DNA of 64,000 nt, from contig NC_079369.1 in assembly GCF_021018895.1 (NCBI RefSeq), forward strand, positions 9,297,194 through 9,361,193, given 5' to 3'. Numbering within the stretch: the first letter of the stretch is position 1; each line of letters starts with the position of its first letter. Made by a program: the position numbers and the translations under genes. This document shows, in pieces, positions 26,640 through 45,545 of this stretch. This DNA comes from Seriola aureovittata. Taxonomy: Eukaryota; Chordata; Actinopteri; Carangiformes; Carangidae. The notes under the pieces were generated by a model. It saw only the letters and a list, made by a program, of their open reading frames with translations, did not search any database and was not told where the DNA came from.

Positions 26640-28593
26640 TAATTTTTATAAAATAACAACCGTAACAGTGAGATTACAGTAACCTACATTGACAAGAGAA
26701 ACACAGATCTGTTTTTAACTTTTAAACGCAGTTAGTCTATGTTTAAAACTAAGGGTTTTTTCTAACAGTTTTAGAGCTAGATTTGTCATAACATTTTCCT
26801 CCGTGTGATGATGCTGAAACTTCAGCTCTTCTTGCAGCTATGACAGTATTTTGACCAGTCATACTAAGCAGCTTGAGTGTCACAGTTTAGACAAAGTGAG
26901 TATATAGTCACACAACCTGAGGGCAACTTGAGCACTATCCATGAAATGTGTTTAGTTTTCTATGCTGCAATATTATATGGCCCCAGTTTTTCTGTGTGTG
27001 ATACTTTGTTTAAATGAAGATCAGTTTAGGAGTATGCACCATGTAAGTAAGCACAATATCAATTCAAAAGTAGATTTGAATCTATATAATTAAGCAGCAA
27101 TCTATCTATCTATCTATCTATCGATCTAATCTTCTTAACATGGGTCAGTCATAAATTGGTGCTAGTTTTATTTTGAAAAATGTCATAATGCTGCTGGCAG
27201 CTGACTCCCACTAACCAATCAAATACTCTCCTACACAATTACAGGCACTTAATCTCTTATATTTAATTACAGATGGTGTATACTAAAAGATGACAATGAT
27301 AGACTATGAAGTAGTGTTTCATTAGCACAACGTGTGGGCTAAATAACCTCAAAAATCATCTCTGGGATGTGACAAAGACTAGCTACCTGTTGCGTTTTAT
27401 CTAAAAAGCCATACACCCTATCCATTGGGGGTTATCTGGGCCCTTGTCTGCTTTGTGTTTGTGGGATTAGAGAGCATTATTCCAATATGGAGGAAAGAGG
27501 TCGCAAAGCTACTACTGTGCAGACGCGGGCACTCCTACGCCTTGAGTCTCCCTCTGCCGTTCATTGGTCCATTCAGCATCTTCAGCACCACGCAGACTGA
27601 ACAGCGACACACAGCCGTGCAGCTCTCATCAAATGAGGATGCCGCACAGCTTACGCTGGCCTACACGGTTACTATGAGACTGTTTATCTGATTTTTTTTT
27701 TTTTTATTATTTTTTTATAGCCGTAATGCCATTGTTTCATCAGTCTATGTCAGGTGTTTACAGTCGGTGAATGTACAGCTCACTGTCTCCCTCGTTTTGA
27801 TCGCGGAGAACCCGCTGGTGTCGTCTAGCTCTACAAGAGGAAGCTGTTTTCACCATCACAGATGCTCGGACTCGCAGGTTTTGTTTATTTCACCGGGCTT
27901 CCCTCCCGTCGATTCGACAGGCATGACGGACTGTAACACCGCCGCTCAGGCTTTAGGCAGCAGCAGCAGCAGCAGCAGCAGCATCTCATGTACAGTGCCG
28001 CATCAACAAGCCTCGCCGCCCGACCACCGGGTCCCCCTGCCGGCGCCCCGGTGTCCGCCGGTCCCCCGAAGCCTCTTGTGACATGACAGCACGGGGAAGG
28101 AAGAGGAGGATCAAAGGTTACGGGGCAGGGGTTCAAGCAGGAGCGCGTACGGGTCGGATTCCTAGAGGAGAGGGCCCACTGGAAACAGAGAGAATACAAA
28201 AATTGATGTGATACTTCATTAATCCCTGCAGGGCATTTCTCTCCTGGCTTGCAGCCTCCAGAGAGGTCAGAGCACGGGGTCAGCCACAGAGCAGGACCCC
28301 TGGAACTGCTGGATGTGCCCATACATCAGCCTGATGATACAGAGGGATTGAAACTGGATCCTAGTCTCACTGGACCCAGCTGCCCCCCCACCCCTCCTGT
28401 GATCCCACTGAAGCCTTATTGTGATTCTGATTTGGGCCTACAGCGTGGTAGCACCCACCTTTGCCTTAAACAGTCTCATCTGATGCACGGCCTCATAGTG
28501 TTGATACTGGTCGAGTCCCAGTCAGCTGTGCTGTTCCCCAGGCCTGTCAGGCTCACTTGGCTGCTCCTGACCATCACCTTCACCTGCACAGAC
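26640..28593. other. Intergenic region between rex1bd and fam78b, including likely fam78b 5' leader
   Basis: AT-rich up to about 27500, with a short (ATCT)n at 27107-27124. It becomes CpG- and GC-rich at about 27880-28090, with a (CAG)8-like run at 27957-27983. This is a plausible fam78b promoter and first non-coding exon. A pyrimidine-rich stretch ending in tgcacag just before 28592 looks like a splice acceptor for the coding exon. No other gene was recognised. Confidence 0.5.
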
Positions 28594-29209
28594 ATGGGCT
28601 GCATCCAGAGCATAGCCTGTAACAAGTCACGCATCAAACGAGAGAACATCGTGGTGTACGACCTGTCCGCCACCATAGACCACTGCCCGACTGTCATTGA
28701 GGAGAACTCGCCAATAGTGCTCCGGTACAAGACGCCCTATTTCAAAGCCTCGGCGCGGATTGTGATGCCCCCCATTCCGCGCAATGAGACATGGGTGGTG
28801 GGCTGGATCCAGGCGTGCACCCAGATGGAATTTTACAACACCTATGGAGACGTCGGCATGTGAGTTCACACATCTGTCACCTGCGTCCTCATTACACCCC
28901 TGTGACGTGCCCATTCAGATGCATGGGTTAATCTAGCCTGCGTGAGGGTTTGAATGCATTGCTTGTACATTCAGTATAATAACGTGCTCGTGCCTGTGCA
29001 TCACACTGAGCTGCACAGAGGAGCATTTGTGCACGCAGCAGGTTAACTGTGCTCATCAGCCTCCTTCATTCAAACGCCCACCGACAGATTCTGTTCCTGT
29101 GACTTTGGCACCTAAATAGAAAAGCTGCTATTAGAGGAGCTAAACAACAGTTTGCTGCTCTCACACTCAAATTGTGCCCATGGAGACATGTCCTTCCCCA
29201 CACCCCCAC

Positions 29210-29274
<65 letters not shown>

Positions 29275-31178
29275 TATCTGGAAAACATATATGAGGGGGT
29301 GTTTAATCCTGCTGGGTTTAGGGAGTGGGTGTGTGGGTGGGTGTAGGGGTGAGAGGGGCTTAGGGTGGGGTGTCATGGGATTGGTCACGAAAGCACGACA
29401 AATAGATGGAAGGGGGCCACCACCAGATGACAAAAACTGTTGGGTACAACAAAGAGATGATGGTAATCCGCTGACATACTGAACCACTAGATACCATTTA
29501 AAGGCAGCTGCTGTAGTCTCACTGCAAGCGTGTATCTGGATAAGAATTCCTCTCTCAAATTGTCTTGTTTTCTTTGCAAACAAAAACTTAGAACTTTTTA
29601 TACCTCAGACTCATGAATATGCAAGCGATCCCATATCCAAATATTAGGAACAGACTCATCCCCATCACCAAAATACAAAAAGTGGGACATATATCACTCC
29701 CAAACATTTCATTCATTAATGTTTCTTCATGTCATGAGATGCTTAATCCATCGATGCTAGACAGTTATTTTTTCAATAAATCATTTGTCAAAAAATTTTT
29801 TGAAAAATGCCTTTACAATTTACCAGCAGCAGCCAAACCAAGAAATAGTGTATTTACAGTGAGAAACGCAGCAAATCAACAGATTTGAAAAGCTGAAACC
29901 TCAGAATATTTTACATTTTTGCCTGGTAAATGGTAAATTTAGATTTTTTTTTTTTGATAATTTTCTAAAATAGTTGATCAACTATTTGATTAATCCAGAT
30001 TTAACACAATGTGAAAATGTGTTGTTTTCTCATTTTAAAGGGTGGCTGGTGATGTTCTGTATTTTTGCCACTGTCAACAAATTCTGTAAAAAGACCAAAA
30101 CAAAACATGTTAATCCGTCTCCTAACTTTCTGACTTCCCCAATGTTTATGTGGCATTCAAACCCAAGTCCATATCTTTCCCACCAAAGATAGACAAATAT
30201 AAAAACAGGTAACAAGTAAATAAGTAAATAAATAACAAGTAAATATTTTCCTGAAACAGCTGAGCAATGTAGTGCATTAGTTGGGGACTATTTCCAGCTA
30301 CAGATATGGTGCTGTAGTGAGTCTTTATTGCATCAGGACTGTGTGGAATTGACTCAAAATAAACTTCAGTGCCCATGTTCATCGTAATGAAGGAACATGT
30401 CACCCAGTGCAGCAATGTGGTTCATGAATGTGTTTTCAATGGTTTTTGGACAACAGTGGACGTCTATGGCACAGAGGAATAAAGTACACAAGGCTTTGGA
30501 TACAAAACAATGTCGGTGGGCTCAGCTTACTGTTGGTTTCGGTCTTTTCATGGGATTTGTTGATAAAGACAGAACATAACCTGACATATCCTTTCAGTTA
30601 ATGGGACACAGAAGTGTCTTTGTTTTCTATTCTCATACTTTCTGTCTCCCTCCAGGTCGAGCTGGGAGCTGCCTCAGCTGCGAGAGGGCCTGGTGAGGGC
30701 TATCAGCGACTCAGACGGTGTGAGCTACCCCTGGTATGGAAACACAACAGAGACTGTCACCATAGTGGGCCCCACCTCCAAGCCATCCCGCTTCATCGTC
30801 AGCATGAATGACAATTTCTACCCAAGCGTCACCTGGGCTGTCCCGGTCAGTGAATCCAACACGCCTTTACTGACTAATATCAAAAGGGACCAGAGCTTCA
30901 CCACCTGGCTGGTGGCTCTCAACACCACCTCCAGAGAGAAGATCCTGCTCCACACCATCAAGTGGAGGATGAGGGTCGATATCGCCGTGGATCCGTCCCT
31001 GCCTCTGGGCTCCAGGGCCAGGCTGGTGGGCCGGGTGCATCAGGACCAGCCTCGGGTGCTGACCCGCATGGAGCCCATCCCTCTTAACGCCATGGGGAGG
31101 CCCAATGCCAATGACGCCCAGGTTCTGATGTGGAGGCCGAGGAGAGGGCCTCCGCTTGTGGTCATACCACCCAAATAG
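28594..31178 (+). CDS. fam78b: FAM78B, complete
   Basis: Two coding exons, 28594-28859 and 30656-31178, joined in phase 2: 789 nt, 262 aa plus TAG (human FAM78B is 261 aa). Conserved blocks include MGCIQSI, RENIVVYDLSATIDHCPT, LRYKTPYFKASARIVMPP, NETWVVGWIQACTQMEFYNT, AISDSDGVSYPWYGNTTETV, SMNDNFYPSVTWAVPVSES, RDQSFTTWLVALNTT and the terminal LMWRPRRGPPLVVIPPK. It resembles FAM78B rather than FAM78A, which has a longer N-terminus and KHR at the end. The MGC start suggests N-terminal lipidation (inference). No function is established for the family. The frame is also open upstream from 28249, but the conserved protein starts at 28594 next to a splice-acceptor-like sequence. Confidence 0.95.
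29210..29273. repeat. (CA)n microsatellite
   Basis: CA array of about 64 bases in the fam78b intron. Confidence 0.97.
30035..30485 (+). repeat. Interspersed repeat, inverted partner of 2660-3135
   Basis: Carries the same ordered blocks as 2660-3135 on the opposite strand. A further fragment with GGTCTTTTCATGGGATTTGT and TTGATAAAGACAGAAC at 30541-30575 suggests a composite or partly duplicated insertion. In the fam78b intron. Confidence 0.65.
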
Positions 31179-31916
31179 AGCGTTGAGAGATTTTGAATGG
31201 CCGTTTCTTTTATCATATCACAGTGGGCCACTTCTCCAGTGGAACGGCTAATGAGATAATCAGATGAAGACAAAAACAGACAAATGAAGATCTATAAGCA
31301 GGCTGAGACTTGTATGAACTGTCGATGGCACAAATAAGAGTTGCAGTCTTTTGCGTGTATAATCTTGAGGGGACAACTGCCTTAATTCCCCACTGCTGCC
31401 TTTGACGATCCAGAAAGTATGTCGGTCTCTACTTCTGGTGCTGTTAAGCTGTTGGGTGTTCAGGCTTTTACTCCAGCCCAGCACAACTGAGCGAAGCATT
31501 GTATAACTTTGAAAATCCGCCACCAGTGCTGGGATGTAACGCAAACCTGTACTGTAGCTACTCAGGCCCAGAAAGAAATGATCAAGCATAAACACAAACC
31601 CTGTTTTAAAAAGGTTCTTTGGCCTTAATGATGACATAATCCTGGCCTGCTCTGTACTGCGCAGTGAAGTGCTGTGTAACCAAGGAATGGTATTAGTGTC
31701 TATGTGTCACACAGGTCCACGGAGGATGGCACTGTTGGGGGGTTTATTCATAACATAACTATAATATCAACTGAAATGTTACTGGATGATGTGCTTTCAG
31801 AGATGATGTGAGTGTGGGCGTGCAGGCATGTGTGTATGTGTTTGTGGTTGTGTGTTTTCTATAATGGAGCCCCAGGGTCAGGTCCAGGCTTGCTGCTTTG
31901 TCACACCAGACTGCCT

Positions 31917-32097
<181 letters not shown>

Positions 32098-32799
32098 GGT
32101 GATTATGTTATATTGTAGGATCATTTTTGAAGATGATTTAAAAACAGAAAGATTGTCAGCATACATGCATCCTCAGAGCGACTTTGCTTTTTACATATCA
32201 CAGAAAATGTAGAAAAACCACAGTTTGGATTTAGTCATATGCGCACACACAGTCATAAAAGAAGCCCTGTAGCAGGATTCTTTTTTTCAATCACAAATGG
32301 CCAGTTCATCCAAGCTGCAGAGCTTCTCCGTCCCTGCCTTTTGAAACCCAGTGATGCCTGTGTTGATGACAGCCTCCTACAGCAGAAACATGATCTCGCC
32401 TTTTCCATGTCCCATCTAATCAGATTTGTGAGGTGAAGAAGCAAGGTTACTTCATTTTACGAGTCATAAAACGAGTCTGCCCACAGTGGCTGTGAGAGGA
32501 CAAACAGAGCTATAATATGTCTTCACTCAGTCAGTATATGATGTTGAAGAACACAGATTGTAGTGAAAGAGAAATGTATTTGTACTTGAAGGATTGATTC
32601 ATCCAAATTACAAGAAAACATAGTTTCTCACTTAACTCTAGCCTGTACAAAGCCATGCAGATTTTCGGGATTGTATGTGTCGAAGTTTCGAAATATCTGT
32701 CTGTGAGATACTGCCTCCCAAACAATGGTGGTCAATGAAATTTTGGTAGTTATCACAGCTTTGAAAAACTTTGATTGAATGCAGAGTTATTAAGAGCCT

Positions 32800-33270
32800 G
32801 CAGCCATGCTAGCAGTAGCAGTGTTGCTTTGAGCTAACTGCTAATATCAGCATGCTAACATGCTCAAAATGACAATGCTTACATGCTGATGTTTAGCAGG
32901 TATAATACTCAACATCTTAGGTTTGAGTGTTAGCATGCTAACATCCGCTAATAAAGTACAGCTGAGGCTGATGAATGTCATTCATTTTGCAGATATTTGC
33001 TTGTAAAGTACAGGAAAATCTTAATTTTTTACATGATGATGGTGCTACATGAAAAGTTAGTACAGTACATCCAGAGGGGGACTAATAGTACCACATTTCA
33101 TGACCATCCATCCAATGCAAGACGTTTCACTAAACCTCTCAGTGGCGCCAGAGGAAAAGTCAGGATTCATCATCTGGGGACTGTGTATGTTTTTACAAAA
33201 TTTCATGGCAATCTATTGTAATCGTTTTTGACATCTTCCAACAGATATTGCCATCCTTAGAGTCATGGCA
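32800..33270 (+). repeat. GCTAACATGCTxA-type interspersed repeat (copy 2)
   Basis: Same ordered blocks as 20520-20975: CATGCTAACATGCTCAAAAT, ACATGCTGATGTTTAGCA, GTTAGCATGCTAACA, GAGGCTGATGAATGTCATT, TTTTGCAG, then ACAGATATTGCCATCCTTAG. Confidence 0.65.
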
Positions 33271-35340
33271 CTAGTAACACACAGTAACAAATACTCTGCA
33301 TAATGTACAGACTTTGCTATCAACAGTTTTTATAAGGACGGTTTCTTCAGTGGAAAGTATTTACATTTATTTACTATTTGGAAAGATACACGTTGATTTT
33401 TTTTTAAATGTAATTTGTCAATACTCTAAGAACCACAAGTGGCTTTCTAGTCACCTTCAGTGTGATGAAGTGGAGACAGAAATCTCACAAACAGATATCT
33501 CAAAAACTGCCAAAATAAAACCAAAACTATCTACATACATTGCTACGTAGAGCTATAAGTAAGTGAGAATTTGTGTTTTTTAGAGTTTTTTTTTTAAAAT
33601 TTTGGTGTAGTATTTGGTTTACACAATTCAATCTGTTGTGCCATTATGATCTTTTATAAAATGTGTTTTTATGATGATTCTTGACTGACAATGAAAACAA
33701 GAGTGCAGCTTACAGAATACAAACATCTCACACTCAAGCTGAATCTGAGAGTAAAATGTTGCTTACTGTTTTCGAGGCAGGTCTATGTGCTGTATTTCTG
33801 TTCGTACACACTCAGCGCACAGTGGGCCAGTAAAACAGGTCATGCTGAACTGCTGAGCTGGTCCAGGTGAGACAGAGATGAAGAGAGACAGAGGATGTAA
33901 CCACGTTATTTTACCCGTGCTGCTCATTACTCTTGGTGCAAACCGAACAAGCCTTCACACACACACACACACATACACACCTCATCTAGAACGACAGTAG
34001 AGCCACGATCACCGGGAGGACTGTTCTGCCAGTGTATTGCGAGCCCTGCAACACACTCATCATGGACAGTGGATATTTTAACAACATGCCTATTGTAGCC
34101 ATGACACAGGAGCAGTTTGTGAGACAAACGGCATCTGAGAGCCCACGCTGACAATCAAGGGAAACATCTAGAGCAGCACTTTTAACTGGAGAAACTAAGA
34201 AGGTGATCTTTATTGGTCTGATTTTATTCAGAGAATTGAGGCTTTTATAGGGTGAAACTAAATGGAAACTTTTTTTCACAAGTTGCCCCAATTAAAGTGT
34301 TAAAGAAAATACATTTATACTTGACCATGAGGTCACACACTTGCTGTCTGTGCGTATCGGAGCTTCAAGTGTCTTTTACAGTAACAGATGTGCCTGAGGA
34401 CTCGGGTGGAGCGGTACACGGCACTTCATGTGGAGATTGACTCATTAATTCCTACTTGTTCTGCTGATTGACTGGAGTTCATTGCAGTGATTGTTCAAAG
34501 ACGACTGGGTAATGGTGGTTTACAGTGTTATAATATGAAGAACATGAAACTCTGCTGTGTTACAGTCCTTTCTCTCAGACTGTCTGGCTTTTGCATGCAG
34601 TGTTTTTAAACTCATTAAAACAAATGCCAAATATATCAAAGTGTGAATTTATTCATGTCTTGTAGTTTGCAGTTCTAAGGCGACATGCGAAGCAAATGAC
34701 AGGCCACAAAGATGATTATAAATTTTTACTATAGTGCATTCTAGTCTGAGTATAAAATGTAAATGTGTGGGCTGCATGATAGAAAATATCAGGGAGGAGA
34801 CACACAATAACACATTCAAAGAAGTTAAAGGAAACATTTCTCTTTTATAAAAGATTCACATATCTGTAATTAAAATAATAAAGTTATTAATTATACCCGC
34901 TTCATCCCAAGAAAAAAAAAAAGTAGTTCCAGAGAGGAAAAACACCAGCAAACGTGTACAGTCCAAGGTTACTTTCTATGTAACTAATACCTCACAGGTG
35001 TCTGATGTAATCAGTATCAATAATTCAGTCAGTTCAGACTAAGCTGAGCCACATTTAGTAACATTTTTGATCACTTTTACTTCGAAACAACAGAATATGT
35101 TGTTACACAAGCACAGGACATAAGGAGCTGGATGTCGATAATCAGTGGCTTTGAAAACTCATGTAAACGTGAGCCTAATTCATGAATTAATAAGTTAACA
35201 GACAATTAATTTAGATTTATTGGTTACAATTTAAATGGTGCTATTATTTACACCAGAGGTTAACATAATTTCAAGTTGTACAAAATTACCATATAATCAA
35301 ACTGTTCTTCTCATTTCAGAAATCAATTACTTTAAATAAC

Positions 35341-35366
35341 CCCCCCCCCTCCCCCCCCCCCCCCCC
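35341..35366. repeat. Poly-C tract
   Basis: Nine C, one T, sixteen C in a row. The minus strand is a G run able to form G-quadruplex structure; length in any individual is likely unstable. Confidence 0.9.
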
Positions 35367-36002
35367 GTTTCAGCCTGAACAGCATCTCTGAAGAGTCAGA
35401 TTAATTAAGCCTTTTATTCACGCACCCAGATTACAGACGGACCAGAGTCATACAGTGATCTGTATATGTTATCAAAGATGTCCCAGTGACTATATGTTGC
35501 CTGGCAACAAAAATGGTTTCCAAAAATAGCTGAACAAATCAAGGTGATGATAATTTAGATAACAACACTAGTTCTGGTGACGTCAACTACTATAGTCTAA
35601 AGGCTCTTGTAAAACTGATCAGTTTTTGCCCCGAGTTGTGCCTCCCAGGTAGACAGGCCTCCTAAGCGGTGTACAGATCCCTCCTGTGGTGCAGAGCTCA
35701 CCAACCATGGTCCCTACGCCAACCCTTACCATTTGCAACCTAAAGCATGTGACTGTCAGAGCTTGTTGCAGTATTGTACACAGCTCTGGAGTAAACAATG
35801 GCCGGGAAGACTCATTCAAGGGCAAAAAGGCCTTAAATGTGCTTTCAGAGGCCCAAAGTGGGACAACTCAAGACTGTCAGAGCCTTAAATACTGCAACTC
35901 CGAGGTGAACAAGCCAACAGTTTGGGCTAAAGTCACACTACGTCTAAAAAATGTGGTATTGAAGAAGATTTAGAAACTCCTCCCTGTCTGCCTCTTTAGT
36001 TC

Positions 36003-36008
36003 TTTATT
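36003..36008 (-). terminator. Candidate slc35a3 polyadenylation signal
   Basis: AATAAA on the minus strand, 428 bases beyond the slc35a3 stop codon. It is the nearest canonical hexamer noticed downstream of the stop; use is inferred. Confidence 0.4.
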
Positions 36009-36435
36009 GTATAGGTGTGATTGACGTGGCAGTAACAGCGACTGGCAGTCAAACGGGTTCTAAATGAACACAATCAGTCGGTCCTGTGGAGAATATCTCT
36101 TCAGCTTCAGATTATCTCTACAGCAGAAATTATAGGAAAAAAGAAAAACATACAATCCTGTTTTGCCACAGTTTTCTCTTCACACTGGTTACTCTTCCCA
36201 GCTGAGGCACTTTTGGTGTTTGAGACCTATCACAGCGTTGTGCTTGCTCCCTTTTCCTGTCCTCTGTTCCCAACCTGCTTACCTCCTCGCTTCCTACTCC
36301 TCTGCTCCTCCTTCTCACGATCACAATATATGATAAAGACCTTTCCCCTCATTTTGTCCCCCTCAGTTTGTCCCTCCTCGTCTCGACGCGTCAATAAGAC
36401 CTCCTACTGCTGCTGTAGTGTCAGCCGTGAGTGTC

Positions 36436-41850
<5,415 letters not shown>

Positions 41851-41869
41851 GGCCAGAGGTCGGTGGGTC

Positions 41870-42420
41870 GCTGGCGACAGAAAAGGGAGAAATGGACCAC
41901 AAAAGATACAGTGGAAGTAGTTAGAAGTGAAGTTAATGTTGGGAGGTAAACACAGAACCACAGTCAAGACTGGAGGAAGATCTTTAGACACAAAAAGAGA
42001 TGTTTACTCAAGGAGGAGTCGCTGACTGAGAGCAGCTCTCACCTTTCTTCCTTTCCTTCAATGGCGCCTTAAAAGCAATTTGACAGACGTAGATAAATGT
42101 CTCAAAACAAAACAAAACAAAACAAAACCCCTCTCTAGTGTTCAGAGCTCGGTCTTGTCTGGTCTCGGCAGCTTTCTCTGTCAGACTCACAGACCAGGTA
42201 CTGGAGGCTCAACCCAGCTGTCAAAACAGCTGCACTTCAGCTCCTGGCGTCCATTGGCCCTTGTGGTGATCCACCGTGCGCTGATACCTGCACACTATCT
42301 GTTCAGGCTCCTCACACACACCGCCGCAGCGTTCACCGCCATTACGGTTTAACGGACCGTCAGAGGAAGAAAAAGTAATTTACAGAGAGCGAGAGAGAGA
42401 GAGGGAGAGACTCCTGAAAG
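41870..42420 (-). other. slc35a3 5' UTR intron and probable promoter
   Basis: A polypyrimidine tract with a CAG acceptor ends at 41871, showing that the first coding exon is spliced to an upstream leader exon. CpG-bearing sequence at about 42240-42360 is the likely leader and promoter. The exact donor and start site were not resolved. Confidence 0.4.
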
Positions 42421-43485
42421 GAAAAACCTCATACATGTACAGTCCGGAATAACTTCCGTGTACAGACTTCTTTCTCTTCTCTTCGTCAGGGCTTCCTGTG
42501 AGATTTAGGGCCACCTGCTGGTCTGGAAACAAACTACACTGCTTATATGCATTACACAGTAATCAGTAGTCAAATGAAGTGTGACGGGTTGATCTATTTT
42601 ACGGAACTAATAGTGTTATTAACAAAGGCCTGTTTTGGGCTTTCGATTGCTTTGATTAGGGAGACTTTCCATGTCTAACAGAGCTGGTTTTAAGAATTTT
42701 TGGACTTGCAAATCAAAAAAAAAAAAAAGCCCTGGTGGTCAAAATCACACTTTACACATTTTTAAAGCAGAGACGGTGTATTTAATGTCCAGTTCCATGT
42801 TGTGCATTATAGCACCTTTAACATGTTATGTAATTCAGTGAGAACACTGAAAAATTTAAATATGCTTAAAGTTGCAAAATTTGCCCAAAGTGTGTTTTTG
42901 TCTGGAACATTGCCATACTAACGTCTTTCAGCTTGTATTATCAATATGTTGACATTGCACTGTAGAAGGCTGTCAGACATGATAGCAGGGCCGAAAGTGC
43001 AAGACTGAACTACTGACCCACACCTACTGCATTCATTTCAAGTGTCAGAATGATACAGATTTATAGGAAAAGAACTATGACTTTGATGATTTGTTACTAA
43101 TATTGCTAATAACTAATTTCAGAGTAAGTTGAATATTGGTGTTATCTTTGAATAAAATTCAATTTAAAATACATCCCATGACTATCCATGGAATCGACTG
43201 TTCATTTCTTTGTTGTTTTGAAAGTACAAAAACTGTGCCTTTAGGAAGCAGATACTTCTCTGAAGCAAACTGGTACAATAATATTTACTAAAGGAATCAA
43301 GTTACTGTCGTCCTCTTATTATACTTTCAATATAAAATAAAAAGTCATATTTTTAAGGACTGAGCACTACTTTGGCAATCAACAGCATCTGTTTAAGGCT
43401 TAAATTGACTCAAAATTAACACCAACAACATCCATATAAATGATGAGAAAACACAGTCCATTAAAAAAAAAAAAGACAAGTGCAG
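42421..43485. other. Spacer between notch2 and slc35a3
   Basis: AT-rich intergenic sequence between the inferred notch2 polyadenylation site and the slc35a3 promoter. No gene or distinct repeat array was recognised. Confidence 0.4.
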
Positions 43486-45545
43486 AAATCTATGAAGATC
43501 TGGGCTTTATTTTAGAAAGCACATTTGGTTGATCATTTGGGTTTTTTTTTCCAACAGACAACTTATTTTATCAGTTTTAGTCTACCTTATATAAACATGG
43601 TGACAACTACTTCATATGGCATGTATATTATAGGCTATTTGGTTAACAGAGGAAGGTACAATAAAAAAAACATTTTATATACAGAACATAGACACATAGC
43701 CTTGGCATAGGTACAGGAACTAACATGCGCAATTCTTGTTAAAAATGTTGACTGACATTTCAATGTACAGCATGTGTTTGTGAAACTGCAGGTACATCTT
43801 AAGTACAGAGAATAAAGCCCTGAAAAGTCAGGCACTGGGAACATTTGGTTCATTTACTGAGATACATACAGTAGTAATTAAAAACAAAGGCAACACTTCT
43901 TGCTACAGGATGTGTGCTGCATGTCTCACTGTTTCGAGATTGCACGACTTTCGCAAACAAGGACAACAACCGACAGAAATTTGGACTAGGTGTACATTTT
44001 TGGCTGAATAAAGATACATTTTGTCTTAGAGACGACTGATTTTCCTTTTTTAGGTTTCAAAAGTAAAACAGTGAATGATTGTCTGTGTTTACAGAGCAGT
44101 CACACAAAGCTATGCTCAACATCAACAGAAGGAAGACAAAAAAAACCCTCATATTAAACCTTCTTGCCTCCAGACTTGGTTTATGAATAATGACAATTTA
44201 AAAAGGTGTAGAGTTACACTGATTGTAGTTAAGCAAAAGGCAAAACTGGTTAAATGATTTTGGAAGAGAAATTATTTAGAAAAGAGGCAGTTTAAAGGTA
44301 AAAACATGCACCTCTGTAACATTCAGAATCATTCAAGAAGTGCGCACAGTATTCATATATAAAAAAAAAAAAACATAAACATACATTTTTAAAAAGTCAA
44401 CAAGTCTTTGCCAAATTAAGCTCAGTAACAACAAGCAGAATGTGCTATACGTCTATGTACATTTCATCATACAACAAACTAAACCCGGTGGCACAAGTGT
44501 AACAGTGAGTGTGACAAAACTAATGTTTGTTTTTGCATAAAGTTTGTCAAGCTTCTGAATTAATCCCTCAACAACACAGGAAGTATATAGGCACCAATTG
44601 TGATCACAAGACAGGATATGAATGTGTACATTCAAACTCTGATTTGGTTTTCAAATCAACTCTCCTGTATTTCTTTAAACAGTAACCGCCTTCGAAATAT
44701 GTTAAATCCACTGTGTTAGGAAACAAAATGCCTTTATGTGCATGTCTTTCTACTCTGTAATTTTCTTGGTGTTTGTCTTCCTAATCATGCAACAGCCTTT
44801 TATAAAATTCCCACTTTAGCACAGTAAAAAACAATATTTGAATAAAAAACAATATGGCAACAACTAGGTAGTTCTGCTTTGAGAATAAAAGCATTAACTG
44901 AATGTGACCCATTGTATTTAAAAAAAAGTAGAGTGAATGGTTTCAACAAGGCGTTAGTATTGGCAGGCTCATCACATTAAAAAACACATAAGGATAGCGT
45001 ATAGCAGAAAGAAGTAACTTGTCTTATAAATTGTCTCCAAAACAGACAGTATCAACGCAGAATGTCTGCAGTCCTGTCTCAGTGTCCGTCTCAACAGTCT
45101 GTTTTTCTGATGCAACACCAGCTGATCGCCATCTGGTTGGCAGTTCCTCGATGATCCCTCAATAAACAGTTTGCGTTTCGGTGCCAAAATGAAAAGTCCT
45201 TGACTCAGCAAAAAGAGAGCAGAGAATGTCCAGCTGGGATCGAAGGAACTACATGAAAAAACTGATTTCAGCTTGTGACAGATAACTAACTCCATGATTT
45301 TTGGTTTTGAGAACTTTTGATATCTAGTTGATAATACTCAATGATGTTTTAGAAACTATACACACAGTTTTCTTAAGTGCAAAGAGGAGAAGAAAACATA
45401 AAAGGGGAGGTGATTGATAATAATAATGAAGAACATACAAAGAAAATTAACGAAAGAGGTGAGAAAAGCATTGAATGAGTTATTATGTGTTGTCATAAAA
45501 CTACACAGAACCCCAAAGTCAGTCTGTTTGCTTCTCCCAGCCAGC
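43486..45545 (-). other. notch2 3' UTR (inferred)
   Basis: About 2 kb of AT-rich sequence follows the notch2 stop on the minus strand. It runs to an AATAAA at 43511-43506, with no intervening gene. Long T/A-rich runs and absence of coding structure fit a 3' UTR. Confidence 0.55.
43506..43511 (-). terminator. Candidate notch2 polyadenylation signal
   Basis: AATAAA on the minus strand, about 2.03 kb beyond the notch2 stop. Some 20-30 bases further on the strand becomes less A/T homopolymeric. Use as the main site is inferred. Confidence 0.45.

Noticed and set aside
28594..31178. Assignment as FAM78A
   Set aside because: FAM78A has a longer N-terminus before MGCIQ and ends in PPKHR; this protein starts at MGC and ends in PPK, as FAM78B does.
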